A DNA stretch of 56,988 nucleotides from Gemmatimonadota bacterium (GCA_022822445.1 JAJEBR010000036.1:1-56988), one strand, 5' to 3'; shown: positions 1 through 8,525, counted from the first letter of the stretch. Numbers and translations: made by a program. The notes: generated by a model not told the origin, from the sequence alone.

Positions 1-255
<255 letters not shown>

Positions 256-317
256 CCATCCTCTTCCACGACTCCAACACGTGACGAGGCTCGGTTTCTT
301 CCTTCCACCCTACGACC

Positions 318-439
<122 letters not shown>

Positions 440-448
440 ATATGCGGA

Positions 449-486
449 CGCCCTGCCCGGGAAGATGGATCCCCGGGCAGGGCGTT
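449..486. terminator. strong hairpin after 5S, likely bidirectional terminator
   Basis: A perfect 13-bp inverted repeat (449-461 CGCCCTGCCCGGG with 472-484) encloses a 10-nt loop. It lies just after the 5S gene and before the 3' end of the converging thiE gene, where a terminator for both transcripts is expected. The following bases are only weakly T-rich (TTC), so the mechanism is inferred. Confidence 0.6.
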
Positions 487-547
487 CATGCGTTAAGGAC
501 GTATGCGGCGCGGCTGATTCTGCGCGGCCCGGCCGTGGTTCGAGCGG

Positions 548-1189
548 CTACCGCGGCGCCCCTGTCCCGGCCCGGAGAAACCCCCGCACGGCACGTGCCG
601 GGTCCGTGGCCCCCATCACCGCGCTCACGACGGCGCACCCGGCCGCGCCCGCCGCAAGGACCTGCGGCGCGTTCCGCACGGTGACCCCACCGATCGCGAC
701 CACGGGAACATCCACGCTCCTCGCCACCTCCCCCACACGGCCCACCCCGATCGCCGCTCCCGCGTCCGCCTTCGTGCGCGTCGGGAAGACGGTCCCGCAC
801 CCGATGTAGTCGGCGCCGGCGGCCACCGCAGCTCGCGCGGCGTCGGGATCGTCCGCCGAGTGGCCGATCAGGAAGCCGGGCGGCGCGATCCTGCGCGCGG
901 CCGCGACGGGCAGGTCGTCCGGGCCGAGGTGGACGCCGTCGGCGCCGGCGGCGAGCGCGAGGTCGAGCCGGTCGTTCACGAAGAAAAGCGCGCCCGCGGC
1001 GTGGGTATCGGCACGGAGGCGGCGCGCCAGGGGAAGCAGGTCGCGCGGGGGCAGCACCTTGTCGCGCAGCTGCACCGCCGGCGCTCCGGCGGGCAAGGCC
1101 GCTCCGACCACGTCCGCCACCTCCCGCGGCGCGGCCAGATCCCTGTCCGTGATCACGATCAGCCGGAGCCGACGGTGCAACTCTGCCAC
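548..1189 (-). CDS. thiE: thiamine phosphate synthase ThiE
   Basis: Joins HMP-PP with the thiazole phosphate to make thiamine phosphate in the cytosol. The TIM-barrel signature motifs are present in order: ITDRD near the N-terminus, QLRDK at about residues 40-44, VNDRLDLAL with GADGVHLG at about 70-88, GTVFPTRTK at about 132-140 and VAIGGV at about 164-169. At about 213 residues the length is normal for a single-domain ThiE. GTG at 1189 is used here. TTG at 1180 has a better-spaced GGGTGG upstream and is equally possible. It is the last gene of a minus-strand group ruvX-mltG-thiE. No TPP riboswitch or other thi gene is visible nearby, so expression probably follows mltG. Confidence 0.9.
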   Translation of the reverse strand: MAELHRRLRLIVITDRDLAAPREVADVVGAALPAGAPAVQLRDKVLPPRDLLPLARRLRADTHAAGALFFVNDRLDLALAAGADGVHLGPDDLPVAAARRIAPPGFLIGHSADDPDAARAAVAAGADYIGCGTVFPTRTKADAGAAIGVGRVGEVARSVDVPVVAIGGVTVRNAPQVLAAGAAGCAVVSAVMGATDPARAVRGFLRAGTGAPR

Positions 1190-1235
1190 CCTGCGCGCGC
1201 CCCGCTTCAACTCGCCCGCACCGCGACGCCCCGCC

Positions 1236-1318
1236 CGCCGGTCGGCGTTTCCCACTCCCGCCCGCTGGCTGGCGTCTCGCGCCACCCGCCCGTCGGCGTC
1301 GCCCACCCCAGCCCGCCC
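1236..1318. repeat. GC-rich imperfect tandem repeats between mltG and thiE
   Basis: Three imperfect units of about 25-28 bp, each with a GTCGGCGT/CTGGCGTC-like core followed by C-rich sequence, fill most of the 133-bp spacer between the mltG stop and the thiE start. No coding role is apparent. The unit length resembles that of the repeats in front of the Fic gene (5261-5376), but the core sequence differs. Confidence 0.4.
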
Positions 1319-1322
1319 GCGC

Positions 1323-2558
1323 TCAACGCCCCCGCACCCGGTTGATCGCGTTGTTGTGCTCGCGCAGCGAGCGGCTGAAGATGTGGCTGCCGTCCGGCCC
1401 GGCCACGAAGTAGAGGTAGTCGGTGCTGTCCGGCGACAGCGCGGCGTCCAGAGCCGCGGCGCCGGGCGCACCGATCGGCCCCGGGGGAAGGCCCGGCTGC
1501 GTATACGTGTTGTAGCGGTGGTCGGCAACGGAGTCCATGGCGGCATAGAGGAGCCGGGAGCGGCGGCCGCCGAGGGAGTCGCTGAGTGCGTACATCACCG
1601 TCGGATCGGCCTGCAGCAGCATTCCAATCCGTAGCCGGTTGTGGTACACGCTGGCGATAGTGGGCATCTCCCCCGTGTTGCCGGCTTCGGCCTGGATGAT
1701 CGACGCCAGGGTGACCAGTTCCCGTTCCGACATGCCGGAGGCCGCGAGTCGGTCGCGCCGTTCGGGGGTCCAGTAGCTGCGGTAGCCGTGAATCATCGCG
1801 GCCACGACCCGCTCGACACCCACCCCTTCGGCGAACCGGTAGGTATCCGGGAAGAGGTATCCCTCCAGGCCGGGTCCGGGCACTTCCCACTCCGAATGGG
1901 ACTCCGAGTCCAGGATCCCGGCGACCGTGGCCGAGTCGGAGCCCGCGGCCGAGGCGACGCGCCCCGCCATCGCGTCGAGGGTCCACCCCTCGGGTACCGT
2001 CATCGGGTAGGTGACGACCCGCCCGTCGGTCAGGATCCCGAGGACCTCGCCGTAGGGCGCGCCCCGCCAGATGCGATACGTCCCCGCCTTCACCGAGCGC
2101 TCGAGACCGCGCACCCGGGCGTATGCGGTGAAGAGCAGGCCGCGTCCGATGACCTGCTCCGATTCAAGGATCCCGACCACGTCCCGGAGTGTGGCGCCCT
2201 CCGGGATCTCGACGACCGCCTCGCCGCCCGGCAACTCCGGTCCGGCCAGCAGGAATGCTGCGGCCGCGATCGCGATCACGAGAATCCCCATGCCCGACCA
2301 GGCGAGCACCGGATGGCGAGCCGTCAAGTCCCGCCAGAATCTCCAGCCCTTTTCCCGCGCCGCACCGTTGTCTGGCGTGGGGTCGGCTTCAGCGCGGGGG
2401 CTGCCCCGGTCGGTCGATTTGTGTTGCGGAACCAATCCGCCCTCAGCTGTCGCGCCGCCCTCTGCTTGCGGGCCCTCCTCACCCATCGCGCCGCCTTCCA
2501 CCGTCGGGCCCCCCTCACCCATCGATCCGCCTTCCACCGTCGGGCCCCCCTCACCCAT
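1323..2558 (-). CDS. mltG: endolytic murein transglycosylase MltG
   Basis: Inner-membrane lytic transglycosylase that cleaves nascent peptidoglycan strands and helps set glycan length. From the ATG at 2558 the protein has about 411 residues: a cytosolic acidic Gly-rich head, one membrane segment (about 82-105, VLAWSGMGILVIAIAAAAF), a LysM-like region (EGATLRDVV) and the YceG domain with EGYLFPDTYRF. The catalytic Glu lies in SIIQAEAGN (about Glu291), followed by YHNRL and the C-terminal NTYTQPGLPPGPIGAPG. The start is uncertain. The reading frame stays open to an ATG at 2615, but ATG 2558 overlaps the ruvX stop by 8 bp, which suggests translational coupling. In-frame ATGs recur at 2522 and 2486 because they lie inside a 36-bp repeat. 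Confidence 0.92.
   Translation of the reverse strand: MGEGGPTVEGGSMGEGGPTVEGGAMGEEGPQAEGGATAEGGLVPQHKSTDRGSPRAEADPTPDNGAAREKGWRFWRDLTARHPVLAWSGMGILVIAIAAAAFLLAGPELPGGEAVVEIPEGATLRDVVGILESEQVIGRGLLFTAYARVRGLERSVKAGTYRIWRGAPYGEVLGILTDGRVVTYPMTVPEGWTLDAMAGRVASAAGSDSATVAGILDSESHSEWEVPGPGLEGYLFPDTYRFAEGVGVERVVAAMIHGYRSYWTPERRDRLAASGMSERELVTLASIIQAEAGNTGEMPTIASVYHNRLRIGMLLQADPTVMYALSDSLGGRRSRLLYAAMDSVADHRYNTYTQPGLPPGPIGAPGAAALDAALSPDSTDYLYFVAGPDGSHIFSRSLREHNNAINRVRGR
2451..2558 (-). repeat. 36-bp tandem repeats encoding the MltG N-terminal head
   Basis: Three direct copies with period 36 bp: 2523-2558 and 2487-2522 differ at 2 of 36 positions, and 2451-2486 is more diverged. Each copy encodes a 12-residue unit starting MGEGGPTVEGG and each begins with an in-frame ATG. 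A fourth, badly decayed copy may follow. The repeats lie across the ruvX/mltG junction. Confidence 0.85.
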
Positions 2559-3030
2559 CGATCCGCCCGCCGGCGTCGAGCCAGTCCTGGAGGATGATCG
2601 CTGCTGCCCCGGCATCGATTCTCGCCTTGTCCTCTTTCGCCTTGCGCCTCAGTCCGATGGAGCGTATCCGCGCCTCTGCCTCCAGCGACGAGTAGCGCTC
2701 GTCCGCGAAATGGACCGGGAGTCCACTTCGCGCTTCCAGTCGCCGTCCGAAGTCTCTCACCTCCGCCGTCCAGTCATTCTCGCCACCGTCCTCCTGGAGG
2801 GGAAGCCCAACGACGAATCCGCGCGCCCCGAGTTTGCCGGCCAGCTCGAGGATCCTGGCGATCGGCGGACGCTTCCCCGCGCGCCGCCCGAGCGTGGTGA
2901 CGGGGGACGCGAGAGTGCCCGTCGCATCGCTCACGGCGATTCCGATCCGGCGAAGGCCGTAGTCGATTGCAAGGACGCGATGGGTTGGCGGAGGCATGTC
3001 AGCGACTGCCGTTGAGTCGGATTGAAGCAT
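2551..3030 (-). CDS. ruvX: RuvX/YqgF-family Holliday-junction resolvase-like nuclease
   Basis: RNase H-fold protein of the YqgF family, linked to Holliday-junction resolution and to 16S rRNA 5'-end maturation. The first acidic residue is in AIDYGLRRIGIA (Asp23), the Glu is in FADERYSSLEA (about Glu111) and the last Asp is in KARIDAGAAAIIL (about Asp139). At 159 residues it is slightly longer than usual because of the N-terminus. Met12 is an alternative start. It is the first gene of the minus-strand ruvX-mltG-thiE group, and its stop codon overlaps the likely mltG start. The 98-bp region to the divergent VOC gene should hold its promoter. Confidence 0.94.
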   Translation of the reverse strand: MLQSDSTAVADMPPPTHRVLAIDYGLRRIGIAVSDATGTLASPVTTLGRRAGKRPPIARILELAGKLGARGFVVGLPLQEDGGENDWTAEVRDFGRRLEARSGLPVHFADERYSSLEAEARIRSIGLRRKAKEDKARIDAGAAAIILQDWLDAGGRIDG

Positions 3031-3128
3031 GGATGGAACCGTCCAGCCGCCGCCGTCCCCTTTGATCGGCTAGTTTAGTAGCGAGGCAGGACGGATCTGA
3101 CACCCTCCCCGCTACCCCTCTGCTCACC

Positions 3129-3512
3129 ATGAATCTCGGCGCCTTCTCCATCAGCCTCGCCGTCAAGGACCTCGCCACCTCCCGCTCCTTCTACGAGAAG
3201 CTCGGCTTCGCGGTTACCGGCGGCGACGGCGAGAAATACCTGATGATGATCAACGGGACGACGATCGTCGGACTCTTCCAGGGGCTCTTCGACAGGAACA
3301 TCCTGACCTTCAACCCCGGCCTGGCCCAGGACACCTCGCGGGTCGCCGACTTCACCGACGTCAGGGACATCCGGGCGTCGCTGGTCGAGGACGGGATCGA
3401 TATCGCCACCGACACGGACCCGGGCGGCACCGGCCCCGCGAGCATCGTGATCGTGGATCCGGACGGGAACCCGATCCTGGTGGATCAGTTCTTCCCGAAG
3501 CCAGGGGATTGA
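3129..3512 (+). CDS. VOC (glyoxalase/bleomycin-resistance fold) family protein
   Basis: A 127-residue protein with the vicinal-oxygen-chelate pattern: an N-terminal beta strand plus helix ([18 protein letters not shown]), a central SLVEDGIDI helix and a C-terminal [14 protein letters not shown] strand. This fold covers many metal-dependent lyases, dioxygenases and resistance proteins, and nothing here fixes the substrate. It is transcribed alone, divergent from ruvX and convergent with the plug-like gene. No strong ribosome-binding site precedes the ATG, which follows a C-rich stretch. The family assignment is secure, but the function is unknown. Confidence 0.85.
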   Translation: MNLGAFSISLAVKDLATSRSFYEKLGFAVTGGDGEKYLMMINGTTIVGLFQGLFDRNILTFNPGLAQDTSRVADFTDVRDIRASLVEDGIDIATDTDPGGTGPASIVIVDPDGNPILVDQFFPKPGD

Positions 3513-3542
3513 GCCCGACGCCCGCCGCGGGGCCGCGGGCCC

Positions 3543-3956
3543 TCAGCGGCCGCCGCCGCCCTTCCGCTTCTTCCCCGGCCTCTTGGTCGTGATGACGATG
3601 ACGCCGTTTTCGCCTTCCTTGCCGTATTGCTCGACGGCCGCGGGGGCCTTGACGACATCGACGCGCTCGATTTCCTCCGGCTCCAGGCTGATGTCCGCTA
3701 TGGGGACATTGATCCGAACGCCGTCGACATGGATGGCGGGGGCTGCGGCGGCCCAGCGGAGCCGGATGCGCGCGGGTTCCTCCGCCCGGAACCGGCCGGG
3801 ACGCACCTCGCGCACCTCCCACGTCGCACGCTCCTGATGGCGCGCCTCACTCGCCGCTTCGAAGAGTGACATCCCGGCCACGGCGGCGACTGCTCCCAAC
3901 AGGCCGCTTCCCGCGATCATCGCGATGTTTCTGACGTCTTCCCTGCGTTGTCTCAT
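3543..3956 (-). CDS. small membrane-anchored protein with a TonB-receptor plug-like domain
   Basis: A 137-residue protein. The start at 3956 is chosen because AAGGAG lies 7 bp upstream. An N-terminal hydrophobic stretch (IAMIAGSGLLGAVAAVAGM) should anchor it in the membrane or act as a signal. The C-terminal half reads like a TonB-dependent receptor plug: IHVDGVRI, then EEIERVDVVKAPAAVEQYG, then NGVIVITTKR and a basic tail. No beta-barrel follows, so it is not a transporter. Stand-alone plug-like domains probably mediate protein contacts at the outer membrane or with TonB, but this is inference. It lies downstream of the Fic gene on the same strand and may be cotranscribed with it. Confidence 0.8.
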   Translation of the reverse strand: MRQRREDVRNIAMIAGSGLLGAVAAVAGMSLFEAASEARHQERATWEVREVRPGRFRAEEPARIRLRWAAAAPAIHVDGVRINVPIADISLEPEEIERVDVVKAPAAVEQYGKEGENGVIVITTKRPGKKRKGGGGR

Positions 3957-4095
3957 CTTCGTTCTCCTTGTCCCCGGGATTTCAACGGCCGGACCGAGAC
4001 CCTGCATCACGAGGCGCGTCACTGATCGGCTGGAGGCGAGCGGCCCACGCCCGCGCGCACGTTCCACCATAGTCCCTTGGAGACTCTAAGGGGCT

Positions 4096-5235
4096 TCAGG
4101 GTTGCTTTGCAAGCGGGCGCAGCGCCGCGCCATTCGCGGAGAAGCCGTCTTCCCCTTCCGTGAGCAGTCCGATCCGCACCAGGAAGGCCAGGTCGCGGCG
4201 CAGGGTGCGCTCCGAGAGTCCCCCGTAGCGGTGCGCGATGCGGGTGTCGAGCAGGGCGACCCGATCGATCTTGAACGTCCCCTCCGGCGGGAAGGCGAGC
4301 ATCAGTTCCCGCCGCCGCAGGAATACCGTGCGCTTGCGGTGCGGCTGGTCGTCGAAGGTGTCGAAGACGAATCCGCGCCACACGTTGCGGAAGTGCGTGC
4401 GCTGGACCTCCTCCAGGGTGGCGCGCAGGCCGTCGCGGAGCCCGGCGACCGCGTAGGCGATGAACGAGGTCGGCGAGCGGTCTCGGGCGGCGAGTTCGAG
4501 CTGGCGGAAGTACTCGGCGTGGGTCTCGTGGTAGAAGCAGGTCAGGATCTGCGAAGCGATGGCGGGGACGCCCGCGGCGATCAGGGTGCGCGACTCGAGC
4601 AACCGTGCCGTGCGGCCGTTTCCGTCGTCGAAGGGGACGATCCAGAGGAGGTACAGGTGCGTGACCACCGCCCGGATGACGGCTTGGCCGAAGTCGCTGC
4701 CGGCGGCGGGCTCCTGGAACTCGCGGTCGAGCCAGGTGAAGAGGCCGTCGACGAGCTGCGGCACCCGGTCGGGGCGCGGGGCGTGCTGCCCGGAGGATGG
4801 GCGGCCGCTGCGGAATTGGCCCGGGGTGGCGGCGAAGTGCTCCTCGAGGCCGTCGCCGATTCCGCGGTGCACGGTGCGCAGGAGAGCTGCGTCCACGGCG
4901 GTCGGGTCTGCGGTGGAGGCATCGTTCAGGAGGCGGTAGGCGGTGGCGGCCGCGTTGCGCACTTCGGCGGCGTGCGGGTGTTCGTCCGGGGACGGCCGCT
5001 TGGCGGCGAGAAGTTCGGAGACCTCGTCGGGCAGGAGGAGATTGCCCCGGATGACGGTCGTGGCGTGAGCTCCCCGTGCCAGGGTGGCGTCCAACAGCCG
5101 CCCCTGATCGTCGGGAAGGATGGGTGTGGAGCGGATGGCCTCGACCAGCGCGTCGCATTCGCCGAGCTGGTAGCGAGTCTTCGGCGAGATGCTCCACTGG
5201 CGCCGGTATCCGGGTAGCGAAGTGTGCGCTTCCAA
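4096..5235 (-). CDS. Fic-family protein with a degenerate active site
   Basis: About 379 residues with a Fic N-terminal region, a Fic core and a C-terminal winged-helix-like region (GGLSERTLRRDLAFLVRIGLL). Canonical Fic AMP-transferases use HPFxDGNGR. Here the motif reads WIVPFDDGNGRTAR (about residues 198-211), so the catalytic His is Val (codon GTC). The usual inhibitory motif S/TxxxEG/N reads TTVIRGN, with Arg in place of Glu. The TTG at 5235 is chosen as start because AGGAGG lies 9 bp upstream and family similarity begins just after it. The frame stays open to 5442, but that extension is encoded by tandem repeats and an operator. It may bind nucleotides or act as a regulator instead of an AMPylator. 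This is inferred from the missing His. Confidence 0.87.
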   Translation of the reverse strand: MEAHTSLPGYRRQWSISPKTRYQLGECDALVEAIRSTPILPDDQGRLLDATLARGAHATTVIRGNLLLPDEVSELLAAKRPSPDEHPHAAEVRNAAATAYRLLNDASTADPTAVDAALLRTVHRGIGDGLEEHFAATPGQFRSGRPSSGQHAPRPDRVPQLVDGLFTWLDREFQEPAAGSDFGQAVIRAVVTHLYLLWIVPFDDGNGRTARLLESRTLIAAGVPAIASQILTCFYHETHAEYFRQLELAARDRSPTSFIAYAVAGLRDGLRATLEEVQRTHFRNVWRGFVFDTFDDQPHRKRTVFLRRRELMLAFPPEGTFKIDRVALLDTRIAHRYGGLSERTLRRDLAFLVRIGLLTEGEDGFSANGAALRPLAKQP

Positions 5236-5260
5236 TCCTCCTGGCCTCCTCCTGCAGGTG

Positions 5261-5376
5261 GTCGGCGGGCCGTCGCCCGAGTGGTCCGTGGGCCGTCCCC
5301 CGAGTCGGAGGTGGGCCGTCGCCCGAGTCGTCCGCGCGACGTGGCCCAGGTGGTCCGTGGGGCGTCGCCTGACAGG
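5261..5376. repeat. about five imperfect 23-24 bp repeats in the Fic gene leader
   Basis: Units built around GGGCCGTCGCCCGAGTGG-like sequence recur about every 23-24 bp (clearest at 5261-5282, 5284-5306 and 5309-5330; two more are diverged). On the minus strand they form the 5' leader of the Fic gene between its operator and its TTG start. They are open in the Fic frame, which probably explains the artificially long reading frame. With the operator (5391-5442) they account for much of the 355-bp gap between Fic and icd. I see nothing coding in 5443-5590. Confidence 0.6.
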
Positions 5377-5390
5377 CCGATTCGGCGTCT

Positions 5391-5442
5391 GTGACAGATT
5401 TCGTGACAGATTCATGGTACAATCTGTCAAAGAATCTGTCAC
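5391..5442. promoter_or_regulatory. 52-bp composite palindromic operator between fic and icd
   Basis: Two direct copies of GTGACAGATT (5391-5400 and 5403-5412, 12 bp apart) are mirrored by two inverted copies, AATCTGTCAA (5421-5430) and AATCTGTCAC (5433-5442). Arms of 22 bp match at 19 positions around the centre CATGGTAC. The stretch is strikingly AT-rich for this genome. It contains TACAAT (5418-5423), a good -10 element pointing toward icd, and TTGACA on the minus strand (5430-5425) toward fic. Four half-sites on a 12-bp period suggest cooperative binding of a repressor controlling one or both divergent genes. The regulator is unknown. Confidence 0.7.
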
Positions 5443-5590
5443 GGACGGGGGTGAGGGCGCTTCGCGAGGCGCCGCCGGGGGTCTCCCCCTTCTAATGTGC
5501 GCTGCGGCCGGACAGATTACTCTTCACGGCGCCCGTCCGCCGCCATCCATCCACGGAACCCACATCCACTGAAGCCAGGAGTCAGCCACC

Positions 5591-6826
5591 GTGCCCGCCT
5601 ACCGCTACGCCGAAGTCCCCGCCGATGGTGAGAAGATCACCGGAACCACGGCCAGTCTCGCCGTCCCCGACCGGCCGGTCATCCCCTTCATCGAGGGGGA
5701 CGGGATCGGGCCGGACATCTGGGCGGCGACGCGGCATGTGGTCGACGCGGCGGTTGCGAAGGCGTTCGGGGGCGCGCGCCGGATCGCGTGGATGGAGGTC
5801 TACGCCGGGGAGAAGGCCAACGAGGTGGCGGGCGAATGGCTGCCGCAGGAGACCCTGGATGCGCTGACCGAGTTCCGCGTCGCGATCAAGGGGCCGCTGA
5901 CGACTCCGGTGGGCGGGGGCATCCGCTCGCTGAATGTGACGCTGCGGCAGGTGCTCGACCTCTACTCCTGCATCCGGCCCGTGCGCTGGATCCCGGGGGT
6001 GCCGTCGCCGGTGCGCGAGCCTGACAAGGTGGACATGGTCGTCTTCCGCGAGAACACGGAGGATGTGTACGCGGGGATCGAGTGGGCGTCGGGGACGGCG
6101 GAGGCCGACCGGGTGCGCGATTTCCTGAATGAGCGGATGGGTGCTTCGATCCGGGAGGCGAGCGGGATCGGGATCAAGCCGATCAGCCCGTTCGGCACCA
6201 GGCGGCACGTCGCCGCTGCAATCCGCTATGCGATCGCCCGGGGCCGGGACTCCGTCACGCTGATGCACAAGGGCAACATCATGAAGTATACGGAGGGAGC
6301 GTTCCGGGACTGGGGCTACGAGATCGCCGCCGAGCAGTTCCCCGACACCACGATTCCCGAGTCGCGTCTCTGGGAGGGCGAGGAGGCGAACGGGCGGGTG
6401 GTGATCAAGGACCGGATCGCGGACTCGATGTTCCAGCAGGTGCTGCTGCGCCCCGGCGAGTATTCGGTGGTGGCGACGCCGAACCTGAACGGGGACTACC
6501 TGTCGGATGCGTGCGCGGCGCAGGTGGGCGGGCTGGGGATGGCGCCGGGGGCGAATGTGGGCGATTCGGTCGCGCTCTTCGAGGCGACGCACGGGACCGC
6601 GCCCAAGTACGCGGGGCTGAACCGGGTGAACCCGGGATCGCTGATCCTGTCGGCGGCGATGATGCTCGAGCACCTGGGCTGGGAGGAGGCCGCGCGCGCC
6701 ATCGACCGCGGGCTGGAGGGGGCGGTGGGCGCCCGCATGGTGACCTACGACCTCGAGCGGCAGATGGAGGGCGCCACGAAGGTCTCGACGTCGCGGTTCG
6801 CCGAGACGATCGTCGCGCACATGTGA
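5591..6826 (+). CDS. icd: NADP-dependent isocitrate dehydrogenase
   Basis: TCA-cycle enzyme converting isocitrate and NADP+ to 2-oxoglutarate, CO2 and NADPH. The 411-residue length and collinear motifs match the homodimeric E. coli type: [11 protein letters not shown] (about 34-44), [12 protein letters not shown] with Ser113 at the substrate site, and [20 protein letters not shown] also follows, whose Lys-Tyr pair marks NADP preference, and then [14 protein letters not shown]. Ser113 is the residue phosphorylated by AceK in enterobacteria, but whether that control exists here is unknown. The GTG start at 5591 has AGGAG 11 bp upstream. A TACAAT element at 5418 inside the shared operator is a candidate promoter, giving a long leader. 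Confidence 0.97.
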   Translation: MPAYRYAEVPADGEKITGTTASLAVPDRPVIPFIEGDGIGPDIWAATRHVVDAAVAKAFGGARRIAWMEVYAGEKANEVAGEWLPQETLDALTEFRVAIKGPLTTPVGGGIRSLNVTLRQVLDLYSCIRPVRWIPGVPSPVREPDKVDMVVFRENTEDVYAGIEWASGTAEADRVRDFLNERMGASIREASGIGIKPISPFGTRRHVAAAIRYAIARGRDSVTLMHKGNIMKYTEGAFRDWGYEIAAEQFPDTTIPESRLWEGEEANGRVVIKDRIADSMFQQVLLRPGEYSVVATPNLNGDYLSDACAAQVGGLGMAPGANVGDSVALFEATHGTAPKYAGLNRVNPGSLILSAAMMLEHLGWEEAARAIDRGLEGAVGARMVTYDLERQMEGATKVSTSRFAETIVAHM

Positions 6827-6851
6827 GCCGGTAGGCCGGGGTCGAAGCCGA

Positions 6852-8525
6852 ATGCGCCTGCAAACGAACACGGGAGCGCCGGAGCGGATCGATACGCCGC
6901 TGATGGTGGTGCTGGTGGCGTCGGACGGGTCGTGGGGGGAGCGGGGCGCGGCGGGGGATCGGCAGGCGCAGGGGGAGACGGGGCTGACGATGGAGTCGGG
7001 CGTGCCGCCGGGGATGGGAGCGCTGGACCGGCTGGCCGGCGGAGTGCTGGGCCGGGCCGTTGCGGCCGGAGACTTTCGGGGGCGCGTGCGTGACCGGGCG
7101 TGGGGGTACCGCCGCGGAGAGCGGGGGCCGGAGCGGGTTCTGTTCATGGGCGTGGGGAGTTCGGAGGCGCTGACTCCGGAGAAGCTGCGGGTGGCGGCGG
7201 GCAGGGCGGTGCGGGCCGCGGAAGCACGGCGGGTTCGCGCGCTGGCGCTCTGTCTGCGGTTTCTGGATGGGGAGGCGGTCGGCGCGCGCGGGACCCGGGC
7301 GGCAGTGGAGGGGCTGGTGCTGGCGTCGTGGCGGTTCGATGAGCTGCGGTCGGGTGGGGGTGGGGGAGCCGGGGCTGGCGGCGCGGCCGGGGCGAATGGC
7401 GATGCCGGAGCGGATGCAGACGCCGGAGCGGGCAGCGAAGCCGGAGCGGGCAGCGAAGCCCGGGCGGGCGACGGGGGGCGGCCACCGCCGGTGGAGTCGG
7501 CGGTGGTGGTGGCGGTGCCGTCGGCGGGCCTCGAGGAGGCGGTGCGGATTGGTCATGCCTTTGCGGCCGGCGAGAACCGGGCGCGGACGCTGCAGGCCCG
7601 GCCGGGGAACATCGCCACTCCCACCCACCTGGCGGACGAGGCGCGGCGGATCGCCGGGGAGGCCGGGCTGGAGGTGGCGGTGCTCGGGCCGGCCGAGATG
7701 GAGGCGGAAGGGATGGAGGCGCTCCTCGCGGTGTCCAGAGGCTCGGACGAGGAGCCGCGGCTGATCGTGCTGAGGCACCGGGGCAGCGCGACCGGGGAGG
7801 CCCCGCTGGTGCTGGTCGGGAAGGGGCTGACCTTCGACGCCGGGGGGATCTCCATCAAGCCCGCCAAGGGCATGGAGAAGATGAAGTACGATATGTCCGG
7901 CGGGGCCGCGGTGATGGGGGCGATGTGGGCCGTGGGGCGCCTTGGGCTGCCCGTGAACGTCGTCGGCGTGGTGCCCAGCTCCGAGAACCTGCTGAGCGGA
8001 TCGGCGACGAAGCCGGGCGATGTGATCGGGAGCCGCGCGGGCAGGTCGATCGAGGTGATAAACACGGACGCGGAAGGGCGGCTGATCCTGGCCGATGCGC
8101 TGGACTACGCCGCCGGCTGGAACCCGGCCGCGATCGTCGACTGCGCGACGCTGACCGGCGCGGTCGTAATCGCGCTCGGACACCACCGCTCGGCGGTGCT
8201 GGGCAGCGACGAGGGGCTGATCGCGGAGCTGCGCGCGGCCGGGGACGCGGCCGCGCAGCCCTGCTGGCCGTTGCCGATGGGACCCGCGTACCGCAAGCAA
8301 CTGAAGAGCGAAGTCGCCGATCTGAGGAATGTGGGCGGGCGCTCGGCAGGCACGATCACCGCCGCCTGCTTCCTCTCCGAATTCGTGGGCGAGATCCCCT
8401 GGGCACATCTGGACATCGCAGGAACGGCGTACGGCCGCACGAAGAAGTCCTACCTGCGCGCCGGACCCTTCGGCCTTCCGTGCCGGCTGCTCCTGGAATG
8501 GGTGCTGGCAAGGGTGTCGTCGTGA
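6852..8525 (+). CDS. pepA: M17-family leucyl aminopeptidase
   Basis: Cytosolic di-metal aminopeptidase that removes N-terminal residues from peptides. The C-terminal catalytic domain is complete: LVGKGLTFDAGGISIKP (metal-binding Lys and Asp), MKYDMSGGAAVMG and the family signature NTDAEGRLILADAL, then GTAYG near the end. The N-terminal macrodomain is diverged. A Gly/Ala/Asp-rich low-complexity linker at about residues 167-208, built from short repeats such as EAGAGS, interrupts it before the conserved part resumes. At 557 residues it is about 50 longer than typical, mostly because of this linker. Its TGA overlaps the GTG of the next gene by 4 bp, so the two are probably translated together. 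Confidence 0.95.
   Translation: MRLQTNTGAPERIDTPLMVVLVASDGSWGERGAAGDRQAQGETGLTMESGVPPGMGALDRLAGGVLGRAVAAGDFRGRVRDRAWGYRRGERGPERVLFMGVGSSEALTPEKLRVAAGRAVRAAEARRVRALALCLRFLDGEAVGARGTRAAVEGLVLASWRFDELRSGGGGGAGAGGAAGANGDAGADADAGAGSEAGAGSEARAGDGGRPPPVESAVVVAVPSAGLEEAVRIGHAFAAGENRARTLQARPGNIATPTHLADEARRIAGEAGLEVAVLGPAEMEAEGMEALLAVSRGSDEEPRLIVLRHRGSATGEAPLVLVGKGLTFDAGGISIKPAKGMEKMKYDMSGGAAVMGAMWAVGRLGLPVNVVGVVPSSENLLSGSATKPGDVIGSRAGRSIEVINTDAEGRLILADALDYAAGWNPAAIVDCATLTGAVVIALGHHRSAVLGSDEGLIAELRAAGDAAAQPCWPLPMGPAYRKQLKSEVADLRNVGGRSAGTITAACFLSEFVGEIPWAHLDIAGTAYGRTKKSYLRAGPFGLPCRLLLEWVLARVSS

Noticed and set aside
1236-1318. Tandem repeats as a possible CRISPR array (also 5261-5376)
   Set aside because: Units abut without unique spacers, are imperfect, and no cas gene is nearby.
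1170-1330. TPP riboswitch ahead of thiE
   Set aside because: The spacer is filled by repeats, and none of the conserved riboswitch boxes such as CTGAGA is present.
4074-4092. Hairpin CCCTTGG/CTAAGGG after the fic gene as terminator
   Set aside because: The stem is short with a wobble pair and there is no T-run on the minus strand. Too weak to list.
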